18,177 nucleotides of DNA from Fidelibacterota bacterium (GTDB taxonomy: Bacteria; Fidelibacterota; UBA2242; B5-G15): assembly GCA_003645825.1 (NCBI GenBank), contig QNCQ01000007.1, positions 1 through 18,177 of the forward strand, written 5' to 3'. Shown in pieces: positions 1 to 7,764 of the stretch (position 1 is the stretch's first letter; each line of letters starts with the position of its first letter). A program made the position numbers and the translations under genes. The notes beneath the pieces were generated by a model that was not told the origin of the DNA, made no database searches, and saw only the letters and a program-made list of their open reading frames with translations.

Positions 1-1350
1 CCGGATATTGGGCCTGGGATAGCACCATCTGAGAATAATCTTGTGATTGAGTTAGATGAGAATGAGAAAGTTATTGGTTATGGGAAGAATATCGCAATTG
101 TCGTTCCCAAACCTGTTTCTGCAGGATATGTGCCACCTGACATTAAAGTAAGAAAGGGGCTGTATAGTATAGGAACTGGAAATGTAATTCCTGAAATTTT
201 AGCCTCAGGAAGCATAAAGGATGGACACGATTATTGTGTGGTGTTCGATATTGATACAGTTAAAAATGTCGGTGGATTGCCAGAGGTAATCAAGGATTAT
301 GATCATGGACTGATTTATACCACGAAAGGTTTAAGGGTGTATGATATAACTGAAGATACGGTGCTTGTATATTATGAAAACGAAAGTCATTATTCTGGAG
401 ATAATGTAGTATACAGAGATTCTTTGGATTATTATACTCTTAGAGCCGGAGAGGAATTTTCTACAGATGTTTTTGATGGATTGAGATTGAGGATAAATCT
501 GGAAGTTGAAACTCCTGAGTATGATTTTTCGTCCAGTGGTTGGGTGGAAGGTTATGATACTATATTTGTGATGCCTTCTTTAAGAGAATCAAGGTATTTC
601 CCATGGGAGTATGATATCGTTTTTGGTGATGAATATACTGGCGAAACTGATGACAATGTAGGCATAAGAGATGAAAATGATAAAAGGATATCGTCGAAAA
701 GAATTTTGAAGCACGAAACAGTTCCTTTTACGGTCTATAATAGGCTTTTTAGAGATGAAAATGGTGAGTTTGAAAAGATGGATGTGTTGATATACGATAT
801 AGATGGCAGTGGGGATTTTGATATACTTACAGATAAAATTCTAGTTGGTGCTCTTGATACGAATAGAAACTGGGCGGGAACAATCTTTTCAATAGATTTC
901 ACAGGTAATAGTTCAGTAACCAATAATGGTGTTTATAAGGTTACTTTTAGAAGGCCGTTCTGGCTGAGTGATACTTTGTATTTTCATGTTAGTGTATCTG
1001 ACTCTATTGATAAAGAAGAGTTGAAGAATAGTTTGAAAAATGTAAAAGTTGTGCCTAACCCCTACATATGCACAAATACCTTAGAGCCAGCGGTTGCAAA
1101 TCCTTATCTTAATCAGCCCAGGAGATTGATGTTTAAAAATATACCGGCTAAATGTACTATCAAAATATTTACAGTTAGTGGTGTACTGGTAAGAGAAATT
1201 CACGTGAATAATCCGAATGATAATGGTATATATATATGGGATATGTTGACAAGAGAGGGGCTTGAAATAGCAGCCGGTATGTATATTTATCACATAAAAG
1301 CAGAAGAAACAGGTGATGAGGTAATGGGAAAATTTGCAATAATTAAGTAG
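1..1350 (+). CDS. Large secreted protein with C-terminal sorting domain, 5'-truncated
   Basis: The reading frame is open from base 1, so the gene starts outside the window; the GTG at 43 is internal. The 449 visible residues look like beta-rich extracellular sequence and include an aspartate-rich calcium-loop-like stretch (DIDGSGDFD, near 799-825). The last ~100 residues begin with VVPNPY and end with GMYIYHIKAEETGDEVMGKF, which is the PNP...G(M/V)Y pattern of T9SS/FlgD-Ig-like sorting tails. From family knowledge, such tails direct export across the outer membrane by a type IX-like route. In several FCB lineages a long protein of this sort sits directly before a PorV-like gene, as here (7-nt gap). 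I do not recognise an enzymatic domain. It could be a surface or matrix protein, or part of the secretion apparatus. The tail call is firm; the function is unknown. Confidence 0.8.
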   Translation, partial: PDIGPGIAPSENNLVIELDENEKVIGYGKNIAIVVPKPVSAGYVPPDIKVRKGLYSIGTGNVIPEILASGSIKDGHDYCVVFDIDTVKNVGGLPEVIKDYDHGLIYTTKGLRVYDITEDTVLVYYENESHYSGDNVVYRDSLDYYTLRAGEEFSTDVFDGLRLRINLEVETPEYDFSSSGWVEGYDTIFVMPSLRESRYFPWEYDIVFGDEYTGETDDNVGIRDENDKRISSKRILKHETVPFTVYNRLFRDENGEFEKMDVLIYDIDGSGDFDILTDKILVGALDTNRNWAGTIFSIDFTGNSSVTNNGVYKVTFRRPFWLSDTLYFHVSVSDSIDKEELKNSLKNVKVVPNPYICTNTLEPAVANPYLNQPRRLMFKNIPAKCTIKIFTVSGVLVREIHVNNPNDNGIYIWDMLTREGLEIAAGMYIYHIKAEETGDEVMGKFAIIK

Positions 1351-1357
1351 GGAGACT

Positions 1358-2407
1358 ATGAAAGAGAGAAGTATTTTAGTAATAGCGGTTTTCTTTACGT
1401 TACTTTTTCCGCAGCAAAAACCTAATAGAGTTGGGACGACAGCTGCTAATTTTTTAGAAATAGGGATGTCGAGCTCTGCAATATCCATGGGAGATGCATA
1501 TGTCAGCGTGGGAAGAGGAATTGAAGCTGTCTATTGGAATCCTGCAGGCCTGGCTTTTATGAGGGGAAATGAAGTAACATTCTCTTATCAACCCTGGTTG
1601 GTAGATATAAACTTAATTCATGCTGCAGGTGGTATAAGCATTCCTTCAATTGGGAATTTTGCATTGTCCCTAACTCAGATAAATTACGGGGATATACCGG
1701 TAACAACCGTGGCTTATCAAGATGGCACAGGTGAGGTTTATACTGCGAACGAGTATTCATTGGGAATGTCTTATGCAAGAAAGCTTACTACGTGGTTTTC
1801 ATTTGGTGCAAGTGTAAAATTAATTTCATCCCAAATTTGGCATTGTACTGCTAATGCTTTTGCGGTTGATTTAGGTGTAGTTGTGAATACTGGGTTTTTC
1901 ACTGTTTCAGGTGAAAGAGGGGATGGATTAACGATAGGTATGAGCATCTCAAACTACGGAACTAAGATGAAGTATGATGGAATTGATTTGCTTAATCCAA
2001 TAGATATTAGCCCTGACGAAGCCGGTAACTATGGTGATACAGAGGGGAAATTTGAGACCGAGAGCTGGGAATTACCCTTGATATTCAGGATAGGGGTTTC
2101 CTATAAGCCGATTGTATCAAGTTATCAAAATCTGTTGTTGTCAGTTGATGCAATCCACCCAAATAATAATACGGAATATCTCAACCTGGGTGTGCAGTAT
2201 GAGTTAAAAGTTTTCACCCTTGGAAGTTTGTTCTTGCGAGGTGGTTACAAGGCGCTCTTTATGCCCTACTCTGAATACGGTCCTACTTTTGGGTTTGGAT
2301 TGAAGATAAGAATGCCGAGGAAATCCAGACTTACTATTGATTATGCTTATAGGAGACTAGGAATTCTCGGTAATTATAACGTATACACAATTGGATTTGG
2401 GCTTTAG
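1358..2407 (+). CDS. PorV/PorQ-family outer-membrane beta-barrel protein
   Basis: The protein has 349 residues and a hydrophobic N-terminal signal (about residues 5-18). The diagnostic segment follows: TAANFLEIGMSSSAISMGDA, then IEAVYWNPAGLAF. This is the conserved start of PorV/PorQ (UPF0164-like) proteins, which are FadL-like barrels. The rest alternates short amphipathic strands and ends in YNVYTIGFGL, a typical barrel C-terminus. PorV is the T9SS shuttle that receives tail-bearing cargo at the outer membrane and passes it to the attachment complex; that role is known for Bacteroidota and inferred here. An AGGGAG Shine-Dalgarno sequence (1349-1354) overlaps the stop of the upstream gene. 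The gene lies between a tail-bearing protein and a foldase-like lipoprotein, which fits a secretion role. Paralogues of this family are common, so it may be a cargo-specific PorV/PorQ and not the general one. Confidence 0.85.
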   Translation: MKERSILVIAVFFTLLFPQQKPNRVGTTAANFLEIGMSSSAISMGDAYVSVGRGIEAVYWNPAGLAFMRGNEVTFSYQPWLVDINLIHAAGGISIPSIGNFALSLTQINYGDIPVTTVAYQDGTGEVYTANEYSLGMSYARKLTTWFSFGASVKLISSQIWHCTANAFAVDLGVVVNTGFFTVSGERGDGLTIGMSISNYGTKMKYDGIDLLNPIDISPDEAGNYGDTEGKFETESWELPLIFRIGVSYKPIVSSYQNLLLSVDAIHPNNNTEYLNLGVQYELKVFTLGSLFLRGGYKALFMPYSEYGPTFGFGLKIRMPRKSRLTIDYAYRRLGILGNYNVYTIGFGL

Positions 2408-2414
2408 CAGGTAA

Positions 2415-3908
2415 ATGCTGAGAAGATACCTAACTTGTCTCTTTTTATTATTAGTCGTTTCTTATTGTTCTAGAAATCTCCCCAAAATTGATAAGAATAA
2501 AATTATTGCGAAGGTTGGAAATAGGTATATAATGGAGGATGAATTTATAAGAAGAGCTGAGTATACCCCAAGACCTCCTTACTGTCGACAGAATTACTAC
2601 GTGCATAAAAAGATAATACTGAATACATTGATAGCTGAAAAGCTTTTTGCTTTGGAGGAAGAAAAAAGCAACAAATCAGTTTTAGAAAATGAAAATGTTA
2701 GGAACTATTTGATAGGCAGAAAAGAACAGGCAATGCGGAAATGGCATTATTATCTTACGGCTTACAGTAAAGTAAAACTGGATACTGAAGAGATAAAACG
2801 ATATTATAAAAATTCACTGAGGGAGTACAAAATAGAATATTTTACTTTTGATGATACAGTAATTTTGAATAAAGCGAAGAAGGAGATAAAAACGGGCGAA
2901 GAATTTTATAGATTTTTCTACGCAAATTTCAAAGCTGATTCGATTCCCACAATAAATGTGAAGCTTGATATGATTTCGGACCCCGAAGTAGTTAAGGTTC
3001 TGTTCTTCCAAGAGTATGGAAAAGGCAGCGTGATAGGTCCCATTCGAACGACTGAGGGTAAGTATATTGTGATGAGGGTCAAAGGCTGGGTGACAAGGGT
3101 TCCTGTAACGGAAAAACAGAAATCAGCCCATTGGGAAGATGTGGAGAGGTTTTTGAAGCTTTATAAAGCGGATAGTATTTATTCTGTTGTTGTGAAAGGT
3201 ATTATGGCGGGGAAAGAGGTAGTTTTTAACGAAATTGTTTTCATTGCAATAGCACGAAGATTGTCGGATATCTACTTAAACATAAAGAAAAAGGAGCTGT
3301 TTAATTCAGCCTTATGGGATGTAGAGACAAGACCTGCTCTTGATACGCTCTCAGGAATTTTTGATGACATAAGTGAGGAGCCCTTTTTTACTGTTGACGG
3401 GAAAGTATGGACAGTTAAAGAGTTTAAAAATTTGGTGAGTAGACATCCGTTAGTTTTTAGAAAAAGAAGGTTTAAAAATCGGGAATATTTACAACAATTG
3501 AAATTTGCGATTGTTGACTTGATCCGTGACTATTATATAACTCAGGATGCATATAAAAGAGGTTATGATAAAATAGAAAGTGTTAGGCATTATACAGATA
3601 TGTGGAAAGATAATTTACTGGCAATTTCTCATAGAGGTAGATTGTTGCAAATGAGAGGTGTGAAAAATGTATTGGGTAATAACTATATGCCGGTATTGGA
3701 TACTTTATTAAATCCGTATTTTAAGAATCTTGCGGATAGATATAGTGATAAAATAAAAATTAATACGGATATGCTAGAAAGAATTAATATTACAAGAATT
3801 GACATGTCTGTTCTTGAATTATCCATGCCATATCCCGTTGTTGTTCCATCTTTCCCAATTTTAACTTCGTACGATAGGATTGACTATGGGAGAAAAATTG
3901 AAAAGTAG
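2415..3908 (+). CDS. SurA/PpiC-like peptidyl-prolyl isomerase-related probable lipoprotein
   Basis: The protein has 497 residues. The N-terminus is a signal sequence with Cys18 after LLLVVSY; a lipoprotein is likely, although Tyr at -1 is unusual. Residues ~29-115 (IIAKVGNRYIMEDEFIRRAE) resemble the SurA N-terminal chaperone fold. Residues ~139-225 resemble a degenerate parvulin/PpiC domain, with GSVIGPIRTTEGKYIVMRV matching the closing strand-loop-strand of that family. The N-domain-like motif recurs at ~325-385 (FTVDGKVWTVKEF). From family knowledge, SurA-like proteins escort unfolded outer-membrane proteins or secreted cargo through the periplasm. The parvulin catalytic His residues are not evident, so it may be a chaperone and not an active isomerase. 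It starts 7 nt after the PorV-like gene and its 3' end overlaps the GH16 gene by 23 nt, which indicates co-transcription with the hydrolases. Confidence 0.7.
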   Translation: MLRRYLTCLFLLLVVSYCSRNLPKIDKNKIIAKVGNRYIMEDEFIRRAEYTPRPPYCRQNYYVHKKIILNTLIAEKLFALEEEKSNKSVLENENVRNYLIGRKEQAMRKWHYYLTAYSKVKLDTEEIKRYYKNSLREYKIEYFTFDDTVILNKAKKEIKTGEEFYRFFYANFKADSIPTINVKLDMISDPEVVKVLFFQEYGKGSVIGPIRTTEGKYIVMRVKGWVTRVPVTEKQKSAHWEDVERFLKLYKADSIYSVVVKGIMAGKEVVFNEIVFIAIARRLSDIYLNIKKKELFNSALWDVETRPALDTLSGIFDDISEEPFFTVDGKVWTVKEFKNLVSRHPLVFRKRRFKNREYLQQLKFAIVDLIRDYYITQDAYKRGYDKIESVRHYTDMWKDNLLAISHRGRLLQMRGVKNVLGNNYMPVLDTLLNPYFKNLADRYSDKIKINTDMLERINITRIDMSVLELSMPYPVVVPSFPILTSYDRIDYGRKIEK

Positions 3909-4959
3909 GGCAGGAATATCTGCTTTGATATTTGTTTTCGTCTTTCAAAGTTGGTTAAACTGTAAACCCTATAGAGGGGGAGAATTAAGGACTATTAGGT
4001 CTTTTCTGTATGGTCGTTTTGAAGTAAGGTTCAAGAGCGCAAGAGGAAGTGGGATTGTTTCTTCTTTCTTTACCTTTTATGACAATGTTAGCTCTTTGGA
4101 TGATTGGAATGAGATCGATATAGAAGTACTTGGTAGATATGAAAAGAATGTGCAATTCAATACTATAACTCCTGGAAGAGAGGACCATGTAGAATTAAAG
4201 CCTTTAAGTTTCAGCCCCCATGATGGTTTTCATGTTTACGCTATAGAGTGGACCCCAAATTATGTTGCCTGGTATGTTGATTCTGTTCAATTAACTATTC
4301 AAGTGGGAGAACATATAGCCCAGCTGAATAAACCCCAAAAAATTATGATGAATCTGTGGCAACCAACTGCAAAGGATTGGGCTGGAGAATTTAGTGACAC
4401 TCTATTGCCAAGATATGCTGTATATGATTGGGTTAGATATTACAGGTACGATCCAGAAAATGGTAACTATGGTTGGGGAAATAAGTTCAGTTTTGAGTGG
4501 GAAGACAATTTTGATTATTTTGATACTCAAAGATGGCAAAAGGCGACACATACGTTTGAAGGAAATAATTGTGACTTTATCCCCGACAATGTTGTATTTA
4601 AAGATGGGTTTATGATATTGTGTTTAACAACTCCTGAAAATCCAGGGTATAGCTGGATAGATGAAAATGATTTGTTTTGTGATGGTTTTGAATTGCTAAA
4701 TGCATATCCTAATCCCTTTAATAGCCATTTGAATATTGCGCTTAACGTTAAGAAGGAGAGTGATTTTCAAATCTCGATATATGATTTATGTGGCAATTTG
4801 GTCAATGAAGTCTACAACAATTATCTGTGTTTAGGGCAACATATACTGCAATTTAATGGGATGGATAGATATGGTAAAGATATACATTCAGGGATGTATA
4901 TTTTGAGAATTGACTCGAATTATGGTACTGTGCGTAAAAAAGTAACATTTTTGAAATAG
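3886..4959 (+). CDS. Secreted circularly permuted GH16 beta-glucanase (lichenase type)
   Basis: Predicted endo-1,3(4)-beta-glucanase of 357 residues. The GH16 catalytic signature is WNEIDIEVLG, with Glu76 as nucleophile, Asp78 and Glu80 as acid/base. GFHVYAIEWTPNYVAWYVD (114-132) and IMMNLW (153-158) are further GH16 blocks. The segment that normally opens a GH16 domain (FSFEWEDNFDYFD...RW, then DGFMILCL, residues 201-247) lies after the last strand (DWVRYYRY, 181-188). The protein instead begins at GGELRTI...YGRFEVRFK. This is the strand order of the naturally permuted Fibrobacter succinogenes lichenase, and the wording of these blocks is close to it. A short linker leads to a YPNPFN sorting tail (from ~274). 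ATG 3886 is preferred over TTG 3880 because AGGA at 3876-3879 is well spaced for it. The N-terminal hydrophobic segment is a signal peptide. Activity on mixed-linkage beta-glucan is inferred from this similarity. Confidence 0.9.
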   Translation: MGEKLKSRAGISALIFVFVFQSWLNCKPYRGGELRTIRSFLYGRFEVRFKSARGSGIVSSFFTFYDNVSSLDDWNEIDIEVLGRYEKNVQFNTITPGREDHVELKPLSFSPHDGFHVYAIEWTPNYVAWYVDSVQLTIQVGEHIAQLNKPQKIMMNLWQPTAKDWAGEFSDTLLPRYAVYDWVRYYRYDPENGNYGWGNKFSFEWEDNFDYFDTQRWQKATHTFEGNNCDFIPDNVVFKDGFMILCLTTPENPGYSWIDENDLFCDGFELLNAYPNPFNSHLNIALNVKKESDFQISIYDLCGNLVNEVYNNYLCLGQHILQFNGMDRYGKDIHSGMYILRIDSNYGTVRKKVTFLK

Positions 4960-4962
4960 GCT

Positions 4963-6987
4963 ATGAAAGTATGTAAGTGTTTTAATGTGACTTATTCGAT
5001 GCGAAAGGTAATCTTATTTTATTTTGTTTTTATTCTGGGTGTTTTAAATGTTTACTCCGGGGAATTTGTAAAGGCTCGCGGTTTTGTATTCATAGACACT
5101 TCTGGGAATGAGATAATTTTCAAAGGAATAGGTTTGGGTGGATGGCTGGTTCCAGAAGGATACATGCTACGTATGCCTGGGTACGGTTCACCTACTTCTA
5201 TAAAGGAGATGATTGAAGATCTCATAGGAGAGAAGGATACAGAGGAGTTTTTTAAGCTGTATAGGAAATATTTTGTACAGGAGAAAGATATAAAAAGAAT
5301 TGCAGAGTTAGGTTTTAATTCTATAAGAATTCCCCTCCATTATGCTCTTTTTACTGACACCGATATGTCCTTTAGTTATAACAGTGAAGGGATAATAATT
5401 CTGGATTCGCTTCTGAACTGGTGTAAGAGGTATGGATTGTATCTTATATTGGATTTACATTGTGCACCGGGAGGACAAAATCCTGGAAATATTAGCGATA
5501 GTCCTGGAAGAGCTGAACTGTGGATATATGAAGAGAATAAAGATAAGACTATAGAATTTTGGGATTTTATTTCTGAGAGGTATAAAGAGGAAAAAGCCAT
5601 TGTAGGTTATGACTTACTTAATGAACCAGTTTTGCCAGAAGGATATTCGACGAATGATTTAAGAGAGCTCTATATTAGGATAAAAGATGAAATAAGGGAA
5701 AATGGTGATGAGCATATACTTTTTATTGAGGGTAATTGGTATGCTACTGATTTTTCGAATCTAGAACCACCATTTGATTTGAACATGTCTTATGCTTTTC
5801 ATAAATATTGGAACGAACCAATAAAAAGTTCTATTACCAGCTATCTGGATATGTCACTGAGGTCTTTAAGGCCGTTGTGGTTGGGAGAGTTTGGTGAAAA
5901 TTCAAACCACTGGTTTTCAAAAGTAATAGATATAGCAGAGAATAATAATATCAGTTGGAATTGGTGGACATATAAAAAAATCGATGCTACGTCGGTGATA
6001 TATTCTGTTGAATTAACGCGTGAATATCAAAGAATTCTGGACTATTGGAATGAGAGGGCTTCCAAACCTTCACCGGAATTTGCAAAACTTGCACTTTTTA
6101 ACTTGGCAAAGAAATTAGATATGGATAGTTGTGAATTTAGAAGGGATGTTGTAGCTGCTTTATTAGATGATGACTTTAAAAGCGTTAATAAGCCATTTGA
6201 GGAACTGAATATTCCTGGGCTAATACCTGCTGTTTATTATGATTTAGGGGGAAATGGGATTGCTTATAGTGATAATGAATATCAGATGACGACTTATCCC
6301 AATTGGGTGGCATGGAATAAAGGTGGTAGATTTAGAAATGATGGAGTTGATATTGAAGAATCTGAAGATGTTCAAGGTGTGAGATATAGTATAGGGTGGA
6401 TTGAAGATGGTGAGTGGTTAAAGTATAGTGTAGATGTGGCCACAACGGGCATTTATAATTTGGAGATAAGGGTTGCAACGCCGAATGATGGTTGTAAAAT
6501 GAGTATCTATGTAGATGAAAATCCTCTTGTCTCAGAGGTAAAAGTACCTAATACCGGAGGCTGGAAAATTTGGAACGATATCATAATTGATAGTATAAGG
6601 CTTGAAAAAGGAATGCATGAACTTAAAGTACTTTTTGTAAGGGGTGGTTTTAATTTTGAATATTTGAAGTTTGAACTTATTTATTCGAGCGTGTATCAAA
6701 ATATTGAGAATAAAATATTTCTGAACGGTAATTATCCTAATCCTTTTAATAACGTTACGGCGATTCCAATTGTATTAAATGAAAAGAGTAAAGTTAAAGT
6801 AGATATTTATTCAGTTGAAGGGAGGCTGGTTAAGAACCTTTATAAGGGGGAAATGGGTAATGGTTTAAATATATTAAGGTGGAATGGTTTAGATAACTTC
6901 GGTAGAGCTTTACCATCAGGTGTTTATTTTTATAGAATTTCCTGTAATGGTATATCCGAGATGAAAAAAATGCTTCTTCTTAGATAA
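4963..6987 (+). CDS. Secreted GH5 glycoside hydrolase with CBM6-like module
   Basis: The protein has 674 residues. The signal sequence lies at ~14-32; Met13 (4999) would give a more compact signal peptide, but neither start has a strong Shine-Dalgarno, so the longer form is kept. The GH5 (TIM-barrel) catalytic domain spans ~35-375: FKGIGLGGWLVPEG, GFNSIRIPLHY, LILDLHCAPGG, then DLLNEP with acid/base Glu221, AFHKYW, and LGEFGE with nucleophile Glu309. GLGGWLVPE recalls the GH5 groups that include exo-beta-1,3-glucanases, but the subfamily is not certain. Residues ~422-573 form a CBM6-like beta-sandwich (IPAVYYDLGG, GWIEDGEWLKYSVDV). The final ~85 residues are a sorting tail with NYPNPFN and a GVYFYRI end, so the enzyme is expected outside the cell. 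It starts 3 nt after the GH16 stop, so the two are probably translated from one message and act on a related beta-glucan. Confidence 0.9.
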   Translation: MKVCKCFNVTYSMRKVILFYFVFILGVLNVYSGEFVKARGFVFIDTSGNEIIFKGIGLGGWLVPEGYMLRMPGYGSPTSIKEMIEDLIGEKDTEEFFKLYRKYFVQEKDIKRIAELGFNSIRIPLHYALFTDTDMSFSYNSEGIIILDSLLNWCKRYGLYLILDLHCAPGGQNPGNISDSPGRAELWIYEENKDKTIEFWDFISERYKEEKAIVGYDLLNEPVLPEGYSTNDLRELYIRIKDEIRENGDEHILFIEGNWYATDFSNLEPPFDLNMSYAFHKYWNEPIKSSITSYLDMSLRSLRPLWLGEFGENSNHWFSKVIDIAENNNISWNWWTYKKIDATSVIYSVELTREYQRILDYWNERASKPSPEFAKLALFNLAKKLDMDSCEFRRDVVAALLDDDFKSVNKPFEELNIPGLIPAVYYDLGGNGIAYSDNEYQMTTYPNWVAWNKGGRFRNDGVDIEESEDVQGVRYSIGWIEDGEWLKYSVDVATTGIYNLEIRVATPNDGCKMSIYVDENPLVSEVKVPNTGGWKIWNDIIIDSIRLEKGMHELKVLFVRGGFNFEYLKFELIYSSVYQNIENKIFLNGNYPNPFNNVTAIPIVLNEKSKVKVDIYSVEGRLVKNLYKGEMGNGLNILRWNGLDNFGRALPSGVYFYRISCNGISEMKKMLLLR

Positions 6988-7031
6988 TAGGAAATTGGCA
7001 GACATTATTATATCTCCTTGGAGTTAAGAAA

Positions 7032-7598
7032 TTGCTATCGAACTTGCTGGGCAATATTGTTTTTAAATCGGTTTTTGTTGTTATACTTTTATTTCCAACA
7101 ATGTGTACTAAGGAAAAGTCTTTATATGGAAGCTATGAGAAACTGTCTGAAAATTTTTATTTGTACTGGAATGTACGTAATGATACTGTTGATTTTAAGA
7201 TAGTTGCGAAAACGAATGGTTGGGTTGCATTAGGATTTCAACCTATTGATGAACTTAAAGAGGCAGATATAGTCTTGGGTTATGTTAAGAATGAGGTGGT
7301 CTATTTGAGTGATGGTTTTAATTTAGGTAGAGACTGGAATCATATACCTGATGTGGTGTTAGGTGGTAAAAATGATATAATAGATTTTAGGGGTAAGGAG
7401 CAAAATAACTTAACAATTATAGAATTTTCAAGAAAGGCAGATACTTCTGACCAATTCGATAAAAAGATTAATCTTAACGGTTTTAATAGAATAGTTTGGT
7501 TGATAGGAAAAGGGGATTTTATATCTAATGAGTATGCTGAGCTCGGAACAGCTGAGATTATTTTTGGGAAAAGCGATAAATGGAAAGGCAATTATTAA
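7032..7598 (+). CDS. DOMON-domain probable lipoprotein, heme ligands apparently absent
   Basis: The protein has 188 residues and starts with TTG; GGAG at 7020-7023 is 8 nt upstream and no better ATG exists in this frame. A hydrophobic N-terminus ends at Cys25 (PTMC), so lipidation is possible although the lipobox is non-standard. Residues ~40-177 match the DOMON fold: FYLYWNV, GWVALGFQP, EADIVLGYV, LSDGF, DIIDFRGKEQNN, TIIEFSRKADTSD and ELGTAEIIF. From family knowledge, DOMON domains bind heme b (Met/His) or sugars. Here the Met of the usual M-x-x-A-D block appears as Leu75 (LKEAD), and the late His position falls near NEY (166-168). Heme binding therefore looks unlikely and sugar binding is a reasonable alternative. 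There is no sorting tail. It follows the GH5 gene after 44 nt, probably in the same transcript. Confidence 0.75.
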   Translation: MLSNLLGNIVFKSVFVVILLFPTMCTKEKSLYGSYEKLSENFYLYWNVRNDTVDFKIVAKTNGWVALGFQPIDELKEADIVLGYVKNEVVYLSDGFNLGRDWNHIPDVVLGGKNDIIDFRGKEQNNLTIIEFSRKADTSDQFDKKINLNGFNRIVWLIGKGDFISNEYAELGTAEIIFGKSDKWKGNY

Positions 7599-7764
7599 AG
7601 TTATAAGGCTTTGTTATAATCATGATAATATAAGTAGGTTGAGTTAGAGTTTCTTCGGGCATCTACTTTTTCGGAGTTTGTTGGTATAATAATTGTTAGT
7701 AAAAAAGCGGTTTGCTATGTCTATCCCGTAGGGCGGTGTTATTTTATATAATCAAGGTATTTTT
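7599..7764 (+). other. Intergenic region before the TonB receptor gene
   Basis: This is the longest gap between complete genes and probably separates two transcription units. It contains an extended -10 element (7682-7690), a second TATAAT at 7615-7620 with a poor -35, and a TTGAGT at 7639-7644. The stretch 7697-7764 would be an untranslated leader. It includes a weak CCC-GTA-GGG hairpin near 7725-7733 and ends with ATCAAGGTA before the start codon. No convincing terminator for the upstream genes is visible. Confidence 0.5.
7682..7690 (+). promoter_or_regulatory. Extended -10 promoter candidate for the receptor/GH87/GH97 unit
   Basis: TGGTATAAT is a perfect TGn extended -10 with a consensus TATAAT hexamer. 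It lies 75 nt before the receptor ATG, which would put transcription start near 7697. The -35 region at this spacing is weak, which extended -10 promoters tolerate. The consensus is that of housekeeping sigma70; some FCB lineages use a different motif, so this is only a candidate. Confidence 0.4.

Noticed and set aside
1081..1488. 135-residue antisense frame across the end of the first gene and the start of the PorV-like gene
   Set aside because: It overlaps two well-supported genes, has no recognisable domain or ribosome binding site, and every supported gene is on the + strand.
4394..4615. 73-residue + strand frame inside the GH16 gene
   Set aside because: It lies wholly within the GH16 domain in another frame, in the region where conserved GH16 motifs are read.
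3886..4632. GH16 gene as a truncated or broken enzyme because the usual N-terminal block is missing
   Set aside because: The missing block is present after the core, as in the permuted Fibrobacter enzyme, and the catalytic triad is intact.
7018..7203. 61-residue frame overlapping the start of the DOMON gene
   Set aside because: The DOMON frame has clear conserved motifs and a well-placed Shine-Dalgarno; this frame ends without any domain.
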